This document shows, piece after piece, positions 1-5,605 of a stretch of DNA of 12,846 bases. The stretch covers positions 1-12,846 of the forward strand of contig JALOPA010000008.1 in the NCBI GenBank assembly GCA_025454125.1, read 5' to 3'. The notes under the pieces were generated by a model. It ran no database searches. It worked only from the letters and a program-made list of their open reading frames with translations, and had not been told where the DNA came from. A program made the position numbers and the translations under genes. Origin of the DNA: Thermodesulfobacteriota bacterium (lineage in GTDB: Bacteria; Desulfobacterota; DSM-4660; Desulfatiglandales; HGW-15). Position 1 is the stretch's first letter, and every line of letters starts with the position of its first letter.

Positions 1-28
1 CCATGTTCAATGATCCATGTTCAATGAC
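1..28. repeat. 14-bp tandem repeat, two copies, at the window edge
   Basis: Two consecutive 14-bp units, CCATGTTCAATGAT (1-14) and CCATGTTCAATGAC (15-28), differ only in their last base. A degenerate third copy may follow from 28 (CCATGGCTCAACG). The array lies just beyond the stop codon of the TPR gene and may continue beyond the left edge, so its real copy number is unknown. No function can be read from it. Confidence 0.6.
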
Positions 29-51
29 CATGGCTCAACGTTCACTGATCC

Positions 52-780
52 CTACCCTCCTTCTCTGGAGCTGTTCTTGTAGGTCTCAAAGGCGCTGCAG
101 CCCTCCTGAAATCCGAGGCTGCACGCTTTTTCGGCATCTCTCATGGCGCCGGCCGCGTCCCCCTTGGCGAATAACAGTCGGCCTCTGTTGTGCAGGGCCC
201 ACGCATTGTCGGGCTTGAGCTCGATGGACTTCGTCAGGTAACCGATCCCTTCCTCCACCTGACCCTGCTTGGCAGCCAGCCAGCCCAAATGGTCGTAGGC
301 TTCCGAATAGTCCGGCTTGAGTTTCACTGCTGTTTTGAAGTCATCCGCCCCCTGCTCCACCTTCCCCAGGCTAAGCAGGGTTCGCCCTCTCAAGTAATGG
401 GCTTCGGCGCTCTGAGGATCGATCGCGACGGCTTTGTTCAGCTCGGCTAGAGCCTCTGTGTAGTTTTTCTGGCGATAGTGCCTGATCCCTCGCTGGACAT
501 AGGGCTTGGCGTCCGCGCTTTCTCCGGCGGGAATCTTCAGGGCTTTCGTCGCCTCCCCCACCAGGCCTTTCGCCTTGTCCTCCATATCCTTCGCCCACTC
601 CCGGACATAGGCTACAGGGTTGAAGCCGATGTCCGCATCTACATTCCTGAACGCGAAATAGCCGGCCACCAGGAGCGCCAGGACAAGACCGACGAAGACG
701 GCTAAGGCGGCATAATCCCTTGGGGACTCGTCCTTGCGCTCAGAGGTCGGAGGGGAAAACCCATGGTTATGGCGATCCAT
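52..780 (-). CDS. Membrane-anchored TPR-repeat protein
   Basis: A 242-residue protein with a short charged N-terminus, one hydrophobic segment at about residues 23-45 (AALAVFVGLVLALLVAGYF) and, after a linker, four consecutive 34-residue tetratricopeptide repeats at about 90-225. Each repeat shows the usual spaced small and aromatic residues and ends in a DP/KPD turn. This predicts a bitopic inner-membrane protein with a soluble protein-binding domain; which side it faces is not certain, but a charged N-terminus before a single membrane helix suggests the TPRs are periplasmic. The last repeat ends with a Cys pair (C220, C228) in a Sel1-like 'ACSLG...GC' pattern. The ATG overlaps the end of the upstream Nudix gene by 14 bp, and an AAAGG lies 7 bases before it inside that gene, so the two are probably co-transcribed and translationally coupled. 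TPR proteins are scaffolds and no specific partner can be named. Confidence 0.88.
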   Translation of the reverse strand: MDRHNHGFSPPTSERKDESPRDYAALAVFVGLVLALLVAGYFAFRNVDADIGFNPVAYVREWAKDMEDKAKGLVGEATKALKIPAGESADAKPYVQRGIRHYRQKNYTEALAELNKAVAIDPQSAEAHYLRGRTLLSLGKVEQGADDFKTAVKLKPDYSEAYDHLGWLAAKQGQVEEGIGYLTKSIELKPDNAWALHNRGRLLFAKGDAAGAMRDAEKACSLGFQEGCSAFETYKNSSREGG

Positions 781-1588
781 TCAAGTACCTTTCGCCCATG
801 GTCTTGGTGATCACGGGCAGAGCCTCCATGGAAGGGACCCTAAACCCAAAGACCGTTTCCAGAAAAGACATGACGATTCGGAACGTGGCTCCCCACAGCA
901 CCTCTCGTTCTCTTCCGTTTTCGTGGCGGAAACAGGGGAAATCCTGGACATAGTCTTCCCTGCCGTTTTCCCCGCCCCCTTGGAAGCGCAAGCGGTAGCG
1001 CGCGTAGAGCTCAGGCTTCAGGAGTTCCCTCAGAGGGACGTAAACGATTTTCTCGACCTCCCAATTGGGCAGAAAATGCTTTTGCCGATGGATCCAGGCC
1101 ACCATGGGGTACAGAACGCGCCGAAACAGCCAGAGCTCCTCTGAAGGCATGGGCCCGAGAAAGGTCACTCCGAACGGGTTCAGTCGCATCTCCTCCACAC
1201 TCTCCCGCAGGCTGGTGGCCAGAAGCAGGGAAAGCCGATTCGCCTGCTCCCCTCCTCGGTCTCGCCAGTCGGGCCAGAACCGCCATCGGGTGAGAGGCGA
1301 CAGGGGAGACTTGAGCATCTTCGAAAGAAAGGTGTCCAGACGCGGGGCGACCCTTCCTCCGGGAAAACACAGATCCCCTGGCTGCCGCACCCGCTCCGAT
1401 CGCTTGTTGAGCACCACGCACGGCTCTGAGGACCCGTCACACTGTCCACAGAGAAGGAACAGAACCGAGGATGTGGCGGGTGAAACACTCACGTCTTCAG
1501 GATATCCGCCGTCCCTGAGACTCCTCTCGTGAAGCGCTTCTGAAATGTCCTCCCTGAGAGCCTTGGGATTTGTAAACTGCTCTGCCAT
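767..1588 (-). CDS. Nudix hydrolase, CoA-diphosphatase-like, with interrupted Nudix box
   Basis: A 273-residue protein. Residues 62-79 (KRSERVRQPGDLCFPGGR) match the motif that precedes the Nudix box in coenzyme A diphosphatases (the UPF0035-type signature, usually KRS..vr.H.Gq.aFPGG). The catalytic helix is LRESVEEM at 127-134, with the REx2EE metal-binding acidic residues present. Between FPGG (75-78) and this helix lie about 48 residues, where a normal box has about 16, so the box is split by an insert rich in Trp, Arg and Pro. The C-terminal WGATFRIV (232-239) resembles the end of CoA diphosphatases. The likely reaction is hydrolysis of a nucleoside-diphosphate-linked compound such as CoA or a derivative; the substrate is inferred. 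The ATG is oddly placed: AAGGAG directly abuts it, and an in-frame TAG lies three codons upstream, so no earlier start exists. First gene of a two-gene unit with the TPR gene. Confidence 0.85.
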   Translation of the reverse strand: MAEQFTNPKALREDISEALHERSLRDGGYPEDVSVSPATSSVLFLLCGQCDGSSEPCVVLNKRSERVRQPGDLCFPGGRVAPRLDTFLSKMLKSPLSPLTRWRFWPDWRDRGGEQANRLSLLLATSLRESVEEMRLNPFGVTFLGPMPSEELWLFRRVLYPMVAWIHRQKHFLPNWEVEKIVYVPLRELLKPELYARYRLRFQGGGENGREDYVQDFPCFRHENGREREVLWGATFRIVMSFLETVFGFRVPSMEALPVITKTMGERYLNGSP

Positions 1589-1632
1589 CTCCTTCTAGGA
1601 TTTCCTCTCCACGGTTCTGATCTTTCCTTCGC

Positions 1633-1661
1633 AGTATAAAGCAGCACGACGGCTTCGTCAA
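1633..1661 (-). promoter_or_regulatory. Sigma70-type promoter for the Nudix-TPR unit
   Basis: On the minus strand TTGACG (1661-1656) and TATACT (1638-1633) are separated by exactly 17 bases. Each hexamer matches five of six consensus positions. The -10 lies about 45 bases upstream of the Nudix ATG, giving a short leader. This is the best promoter-like sequence seen in the window. Confidence 0.72.
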
Positions 1662-1690
1662 ATCAGGGCTGCTGCAACGACATTTAAGCC

Positions 1691-1719
1691 TTGAAGGCGA
1701 GAAACGAATGGACTATGCT
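1691..1719 (+). promoter_or_regulatory. Possible sigma70 promoter for the FecR-domain gene
   Basis: TTGAAG (1691-1696) and TATGCT (1714-1719) are separated by 17 bases, each matching four of six consensus positions. It would give a leader of about 65 bases before the chosen start at 1792. It sits back to back with the Nudix promoter in the same 203-bp divergent region. The match is modest and could be chance. Confidence 0.4.
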
Positions 1720-1791
1720 CTCGCCGTCGAGCTGGACTCAGCCCGACACTGCGATGCGCTGATTTCCGAAAAAGGAGGACGACGGCCCGCC

Positions 1792-2811
1792 ATGTGCAAG
1801 AAGATTCTTCTCCTCGCCCTCCCGCTTCTTGCCCTTTTCCTCCTTCCTCGGCCTTCTCCATGCGCACAACCTCCGGTTCCCTTCTCAGCCACCTTGATCG
1901 ATTTCGAGGGGCAGGTCCACATCCAGAAGGGAGGCGAAAACTTCTGGCTTCCCGTGGAAAAGGGCATGCCGCTGGAGCAAGGGGACCACCTCAAGACGGA
2001 GGCAAGGAGTTCCGCCGAAATCCTGGTCGATGACGGATCACAGATCAAGCTGGAGGAAAACACGGAAATCACCCTCAGCGAATTGTCCGCAGACTCTCAG
2101 ACCCGGAGCATCAGCGCTTCGGTTTATCTCTGGTTCGGCCGGATGCTTTCCAACATCAGCCGGTTTGCCCACAGCCGGTCCAGGTTCGAGGTCCAGACAC
2201 CGACCGTCGTGGCCGGGGTCCGTGGGACTGATTTTGCCGTCGAGGTGCTGGACACGAAACAAACCGACGTGGGCGTCTTTGACGGTGAAGTCACTGTGGC
2301 GGGATTGGACCGCCGGAAAAAGGTCATGAAGGAGTCGGAAATCGTCCTGAGCAAGGGGTACCAGAGTTCCGTCTTCAGGAACAGGCCACCGGCGCCTGCG
2401 GTTCAGCTCCGGGAAAAGATGCTCTCTCTTGCGCCGCAATTCGAAGCGCTGAAAAACAAAGGCTTGGACAGGCGGCGGGACCTTCCGAAGACCATGGAAA
2501 AGAGGCAGGCGGTTCACCAGGAGACTCTCAAAAAGTGGAAGGCCCTCAAGGGCGAGAGATCAAACCCAATGAAGAAACCGGAAGGCGCCCCGCCCGGAGG
2601 CAAGCCGAACATACCGAAACCCGGAGCAGAACAAAAAAGAGCACCCCGGGAGACCATGGAGACTCTCAGCAAGCCTCAAAAGAGAGAAGAGCTGGAACCG
2701 AAACAAAAACCACAGACGAAACCTGAGGCCGAGCCGGAAAAGCCGAAGAGCATTCAGAAACCGCCGGCCCAACCTCCGGTCAAAACAAAGGTCCCTCCGG
2801 AAAAATCATGA
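1792..2811 (+). CDS. Exported FecR-domain protein with charged Lys/Pro-rich tail
   Basis: A 339-residue protein from the ATG at 1792. This start gives a clean signal peptide (MCKKILLLALPLLALFLL, likely cut after PCA at 25) and has AGGAGG 13 bases upstream; an in-frame ATG at 1708 would bury the signal. Residues about 35-170 form a FecR domain, a beta-rich periplasmic domain: it begins with a 'GQVHIQKGGE' strand, has the glycine turn EQGDHLKTE, and carries the hallmark TPTVVAGVRGTDFAV (136-150). Residues about 205-255 look helical and charged; 256-339 are low-complexity, rich in Lys, Pro, Glu and Gln. In classical systems FecR is an inner-membrane sigma regulator that relays iron-citrate sensing. 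Here there is no transmembrane helix after the signal peptide and no sigma factor or TonB receptor beside it, so it is more likely a periplasmic or wall-associated protein. The basic tail might bind peptidoglycan or other anionic polymers (inference). Confidence 0.88.
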   Translation: MCKKILLLALPLLALFLLPRPSPCAQPPVPFSATLIDFEGQVHIQKGGENFWLPVEKGMPLEQGDHLKTEARSSAEILVDDGSQIKLEENTEITLSELSADSQTRSISASVYLWFGRMLSNISRFAHSRSRFEVQTPTVVAGVRGTDFAVEVLDTKQTDVGVFDGEVTVAGLDRRKKVMKESEIVLSKGYQSSVFRNRPPAPAVQLREKMLSLAPQFEALKNKGLDRRRDLPKTMEKRQAVHQETLKKWKALKGERSNPMKKPEGAPPGGKPNIPKPGAEQKRAPRETMETLSKPQKREELEPKQKPQTKPEAEPEKPKSIQKPPAQPPVKTKVPPEKS

Positions 2812-2860
2812 ACGACGCCCCTACCCTCGTACCAGCAACTTTTCCACTCGGTCACTGAAA

Positions 2861-3043
2861 TCAGGGCCCCCAATACGCATCCCAGGGGATGCCCCCGGAA
2901 CTGCCCCCCCGGGACACACCGCCTTGAACCCCATAATGCGACGCCGCCGATCCCGACCTTGACCCTGCAGTGGTCTCACACGACGCTGCACTCAAGCTCA
3001 AAGCCAAGAGGAGCAGCAACATCAAAATTATCCTTGTGTTCAT
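2861..3043 (-). CDS. Small exported protein, possible lipoprotein
   Basis: A 60-residue ORF with a typical export signal (MNTRIILMLLLLLALSLSAA) followed by Cys22. The context AAS-C is a weak lipobox because position -3 is Ala rather than Leu, so either signal peptidase II (lipoprotein) or signal peptidase I could act. The mature part, about 39 residues, is Gly/Ser-rich and ends in an aromatic motif, GGIPWDAYWGP. The reading frame is strongly supported by AAAGGAGGTG ending 7 bases before the ATG, nearly the full anti-Shine-Dalgarno complement. It converges with the FecR-domain gene, with only 49 bp between the two stops. I do not recognise the family. The size and sequence resemble small outer-membrane lipoproteins of unknown role. 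Confidence 0.7.
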   Translation of the reverse strand: MNTRIILMLLLLLALSLSAASCETTAGSRSGSAASHYGVQGGVSRGGSSGGIPWDAYWGP

Positions 3044-3078
3044 GGAGACTCACCTCCTTTGGTTGCCGTCTCGCAGGG

Positions 3079-3149
3079 CTCACCTTTTCTCGTAAGGTGA
3101 GGCTCCACCCGCAGAGCGGGTGGCCTTAGGTGGCCCCCCTGAGGGGGGC
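3079..3149. repeat. Three consecutive hairpins, composite palindromic element
   Basis: Three inverted repeats follow one another. CTCACCTT/AAGGTGAG (3079-3086 and 3094-3101) has a 7-base loop. CCACCCGC/GCGGGTGG (3105-3112 and 3116-3123) has loop AGA. GCCCCCC/GGGGGGC (3133-3139 and 3143-3149) has loop TGA, and its base is extended by CTTA (3125-3128) and TAAG (3151-3154) across a small internal loop. All stems are perfect. The block lies directly upstream of the small exported-protein gene and may be a multi-hairpin intergenic repeat. No coding capacity is likely. Confidence 0.7.
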
Positions 3150-3168
3150 TTAAGCGGAAGACGATTCT

Positions 3169-3240
3169 GGATTCCCGCCTGCGCGGGAATGACAACGATG
3201 GAGCGAACAGCCGTCGTTCCCGCGAAGGCGGGAACCCAGG
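3169..3240. repeat. Inverted pair of REP-like elements (TTCCCGC...GCGGGAA type)
   Basis: Two units face each other. ATTCCCGC-CTGC-GCGGGAAT (3171-3190) is followed by GAC. GTTCCCGC-GAAG-GCGGGAAC (3216-3235) is preceded by GTC and followed by CCAGG. Read on the minus strand, the second unit resembles the first (TGGNTTCCCGCCT.CGCGGGAANGAC). This sequence type is a widely dispersed extragenic palindrome in proteobacterial and related genomes, and REP elements are generally associated with RAYT-type transposases; none is encoded here. A 69-residue open frame across this region (3120-3329) is a by-product of the palindromes. Confidence 0.82.
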
Positions 3241-3287
3241 TTCTGCAGTTCTACAGTCCTGCAGCTCAATCCGCTCTCACGACTCTC

Positions 3288-3312
3288 CCCGGATCGGTAA
3301 AACCTATCCGGG
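3288..3312. terminator. Hairpin downstream of the aminotransferase gene
   Basis: CCCGGAT-C-GGT (3288-3298) pairs with ACC-T-ATCCGGG (3302-3312) around loop AAA: ten base pairs with one C/T mismatch. It lies 40 bp past the aminotransferase stop codon on the minus strand. No T-run follows on either strand, so a classical intrinsic terminator is not shown. It may protect the 3' end of the transcript or be another member of the palindrome cluster. Confidence 0.45.
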
Positions 3313-3351
3313 TCCTCCACCAGAGGTAAAGGGTTTAGTGACAACCCATGC

Positions 3352-4557
3352 CTATTTGCTTGCCGTTAAGCTAATGGCCTTTTCCAGCAGTTCAAGCCCT
3401 TCCTCCGCTTCCGCTTTTCTGATGTTCAACGCAGGGAAGACCCTGATCACCTTGCCTTGCGTGAGATTGACAAAGAGCCCGATCGCGAGACTTTTCTCGA
3501 CAATCTCGGCCGCAATCTGCGGGTCTCGGATTTCCATGGCCAGGAGCAACCCCCTGCCTCTCACGGCTTTGATCATGCCCGGGTGAGCCTGCTGCAGCGC
3601 CTTGAGCCTTTCAACGATCAAAGAGCCGACGGTTTCTACATTCTTTCGGATCGAGGTCTCAAGAAGGTGTTGGATGACCGCATAGGCCACAGCGCACCCG
3701 AGAGGATTCCCGCAGTAGGTTCCGCCGTGATCGCCCTTCTCGAGCTTGCGAGACACTTCCTCGGTCATGGCAAAGGCACCGAAGGGAAACCCGCCTGCAA
3801 TTGCCTTGGCCAGGGTAAAGAAGTCAGGCCTCACGTTCAATCCGTCTATGGCAAAGAGGGGTCCGGTTCTGCAAAAGCCGGTCTGCACCTCGTCGATGAT
3901 CAGGCAAGAGCCGTTCTCCCTGCAAAGCGCGGAGACCGTCTCCAGATATCCTTCTTCCGGAACATTCACCCCGCCCTCTCCCTGGATCGGTTCAAGGATC
4001 ACGGCCGCCACATCGCGGTCCAGGGCCTTCTTCATCGCCTCCAGATCGTTGAAGGGGACGAACCGGTAGTGGGGCATGAGCGGTTTGAATTTGTCGCGAT
4101 GCTTTGACTGACCGGTCGCCGACGCCGTGCTGATGGTCCTGCCGTGAAAGCTCAAATCCGTGGAAATCACCTCCAGCCTTCCGGTCGCTTTGCGGGCCAG
4201 CTTGATGGAGGCGTCATTGGCCTCTGCTCCGCTGTTGGAGAAAAAGACGCGAGTGAGCCCTTTCGGCAAAATCTCCATGAGCAGAGAGAGCAGCTTGGCC
4301 CGGGCAGGGGAATAGGTGATTCCGGAGTTGGGGTTCTGCATGATCTTCCGGCTCTGGGAGGCAAGGGCTTCGATGATCACAGGATGGGCGTGCCCCAAGC
4401 AGGTGACCCCCCACCCTGCCGTAAAATCCACGTAACGTTTGCCGTCTTCGTCCCAAACGTAAATACCCTCGCCCCTCTCGATGGAAACGGGCGTCTTGTT
4501 GAAGAACGGCGCATAGTGCGCATCTTCGACAGCCATCGTGTTTTTCTGATTTCCCAT
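3352..4557 (-). CDS. Class-III PLP aminotransferase, acetylornithine-aminotransferase-like
   Basis: A 401-residue protein from the ATG at 4557, the normal length for the family. An in-frame ATG at 4638 would add 27 unconserved residues; the chosen start has a GGGGAG about 11 bases upstream and leads straight into the family N-terminus. Landmarks: DEDGKRYVDFTAGWGVTCLGHAHP (37-59, in two parts), SNSGAEAND (108-115) for the PLP phosphate, SFHGRT (136-141), IDEVQTGFCRTG (221-232) with the Asp that contacts the pyridine nitrogen, and TLAKAIAGGFPFGA (248-261) with Lys251 as the Schiff-base lysine. All catalytic features are intact. It transfers an amino group from an omega- or alpha-amino donor to 2-oxoglutarate in the cytoplasm. 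Acetylornithine or N-succinyl-diaminopimelate are the commonest substrates, but gamma-aminobutyrate-like substrates cannot be excluded. No arginine or lysine biosynthesis gene is nearby, so substrate assignment is open. Confidence 0.93.
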   Translation of the reverse strand: MGNQKNTMAVEDAHYAPFFNKTPVSIERGEGIYVWDEDGKRYVDFTAGWGVTCLGHAHPVIIEALASQSRKIMQNPNSGITYSPARAKLLSLLMEILPKGLTRVFFSNSGAEANDASIKLARKATGRLEVISTDLSFHGRTISTASATGQSKHRDKFKPLMPHYRFVPFNDLEAMKKALDRDVAAVILEPIQGEGGVNVPEEGYLETVSALCRENGSCLIIDEVQTGFCRTGPLFAIDGLNVRPDFFTLAKAIAGGFPFGAFAMTEEVSRKLEKGDHGGTYCGNPLGCAVAYAVIQHLLETSIRKNVETVGSLIVERLKALQQAHPGMIKAVRGRGLLLAMEIRDPQIAAEIVEKSLAIGLFVNLTQGKVIRVFPALNIRKAEAEEGLELLEKAISLTASK

Positions 4558-4586
4558 GATCCTTTCTCTCCCCTCGCTAGGTGTTC

Positions 4587-4603
4587 TCGATATCGACGTC
4601 GAT
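4587..4603. promoter_or_regulatory. Overlapping perfect palindromes upstream of the aminotransferase
   Basis: TCGATATCGA (4587-4596) and ATCGACGTCGAT (4592-4603) are each perfect palindromes and share five bases. They lie 30-46 bases upstream of the aminotransferase ATG on the minus strand, in its probable leader or promoter zone. This could be a binding site for a dimeric repressor; no regulator gene is visible next to it, so this is suggestive only. Confidence 0.35.
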
Positions 4604-4718
4604 GGTCGCGAGCGAATGCTCCCGCGTCTGTTGGGCACACCCTACTCGGTTGGAATCAAGACTTCAACTTTTCGTAACAGTTTAGCTCTTTGAAATGGAT
4701 GGCTCAGGCTATGGGGGT

Positions 4719-4756
4719 CCCCTGTTTCCCTCTCCTGCAGGAGGAGGAAACAGGGG
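4719..4756 (-). terminator. Large hairpin just after the second kinase-BON gene
   Basis: CCCCTGTTTCC (4719-4729) pairs perfectly with GGAAACAGGGG (4746-4756). Inside it is a perfect 12-bp palindrome, CTCCTGCAGGAG (4732-4743), so the stem is almost continuous. It begins 7 bases beyond the stop codon of the kinase-BON gene, the position expected for a transcript end. There is no U-run after it on the minus strand, so it may be an L-shaped terminator or a 3'-end stabiliser. It also separates this operon from the aminotransferase gene downstream. Confidence 0.6.
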
Positions 4757-4763
4757 GGCACGA

Positions 4764-5573
4764 TCAATCCGACGTGATGGAGTGGGTTGTGCTGACGGTG
4801 ACCTCGTCAACGCCCGGCACTTTTCGAGCGAGCTTCGTCACCTCGGCGGCCACCTCTCTTTCCATGAGGAGGGACGTTTCGACGCCGCTCACAAAAACTT
4901 TTCCGTTCTTGGCGGTGACCCGGACTGAGGGAAACCCTGCGACCAGGGCCGCCTGCACCTGAGCCGCCTGGCACAGGTCCCCGAGCACCTGCTGAGTCTG
5001 AGGCGTGGTGCGAAAGCAGGGCCGGTTCACCGCGTGAAACAGGACATCCACGGCGTCCTCGACCCCGAGGGTCTTGATGTGGAGGACCATATCGTAGAGC
5101 CGGCTGTCCGCGGTGTCTGCGCCGTAGAGGGAAAGGCCCCACTTGCGGCGCTCCTCATCGTCCTTTTTCAGCGTGTAGCGGGCTTTCTCGGCAGAGACGT
5201 TTTCCCGCTTCATCTCCTCTTTGACCCGGTCCTCAAAGTCGGCGATGATTCTCACCTTCAGGACATGGGGAACCTCCTGAAGGAAGAAATGACCCGCCAG
5301 CCCATGGTAGACCACATTGTCTTTCAGTACCCGTTTCAACACGGCCGCCCGGATGTAGGCGACGTATTTTTCTTTCCCGTGCGTGAACCGGTCGAGCACC
5401 GACGGAGAGTCGTGGATGGCGCGCACCAGCTTGATTTCCGGAATGTTGAACTCATCGGACGCCTCGATCAGGACGTCTCGTGAGACACACTCGTAGCCCA
5501 GCCGCTGGGCAAGTTTTTCCGCCACGTCTTTCCCTCTGCTGTAAGACCCCCTCGATACCGTGATGATCGACAT
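4764..5573 (-). CDS. Cytidylate-kinase-like protein with C-terminal BON domain (copy 2)
   Basis: A 269-residue protein from the ATG at 5573. The start is supported by AAGGA 7 bases upstream and by the match to its paralogue; an upstream ATG at 5618 would lie inside the preceding gene. Residues 1-185 resemble the cytidylate-kinase-like P-loop family: ITVSRGSYSRGKDVAEKLAQRLG (4-26, in two parts) aligns with the family SRE.GSGGR.IA loop. VYHGLAGHFFL (88-98) and the DEERRKW...LYG...YD segment (139-161) match later family motifs. Residues about 200-262 form a BON domain (VRVTAKNGKVFVSG ... ARKVPGVDEVTV), a small alpha/beta domain usually linked to membrane-lipid or ligand binding. No signal peptide, so cytoplasmic. 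Whether it phosphorylates nucleotides is unknown: the loop reads G-S-Y-S-R-G-K-D, without the Ser/Thr that follows Lys in a classical Walker A. It lies 32 bp after copy 1, in one operon. Confidence 0.85.
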   Translation of the reverse strand: MSIITVSRGSYSRGKDVAEKLAQRLGYECVSRDVLIEASDEFNIPEIKLVRAIHDSPSVLDRFTHGKEKYVAYIRAAVLKRVLKDNVVYHGLAGHFFLQEVPHVLKVRIIADFEDRVKEEMKRENVSAEKARYTLKKDDEERRKWGLSLYGADTADSRLYDMVLHIKTLGVEDAVDVLFHAVNRPCFRTTPQTQQVLGDLCQAAQVQAALVAGFPSVRVTAKNGKVFVSGVETSLLMEREVAAEVTKLARKVPGVDEVTVSTTHSITSD

Positions 5574-5605
5574 GCCTGTTTCCTTTCTTTCCTCTGAGTT
5601 CTGGA

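Noticed and set aside
1708..1791. Upstream in-frame ATG extending the FecR-domain protein by 28 residues
   Set aside because: It would place hydrophilic residues before the signal peptide, overlaps the likely promoter, and lacks a ribosome binding site; the ATG at 1792 has AGGAGG.
3169..3240. CRISPR-like or attachment-site interpretation of the repeated TTCCCGC palindromes
   Set aside because: Only two units in opposite orientation with no regular spacers; they fit a dispersed REP-like repeat instead.
3120..3329. 69-residue open frame across the palindrome cluster (and a 64-residue one on the other strand)
   Set aside because: Both are made of the hairpin repeats themselves and have no convincing ribosome binding site or protein-like composition.
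3457..4107. 216-residue antisense frame inside the aminotransferase gene
   Set aside because: The opposite strand encodes a complete class-III aminotransferase with all catalytic motifs.
4558..4638. N-terminal extension of the aminotransferase to the ATG at 4638
   Set aside because: The extra 27 residues are Arg/Ser-rich, unlike the family N-terminus, and would read through the palindromic operator-like site.
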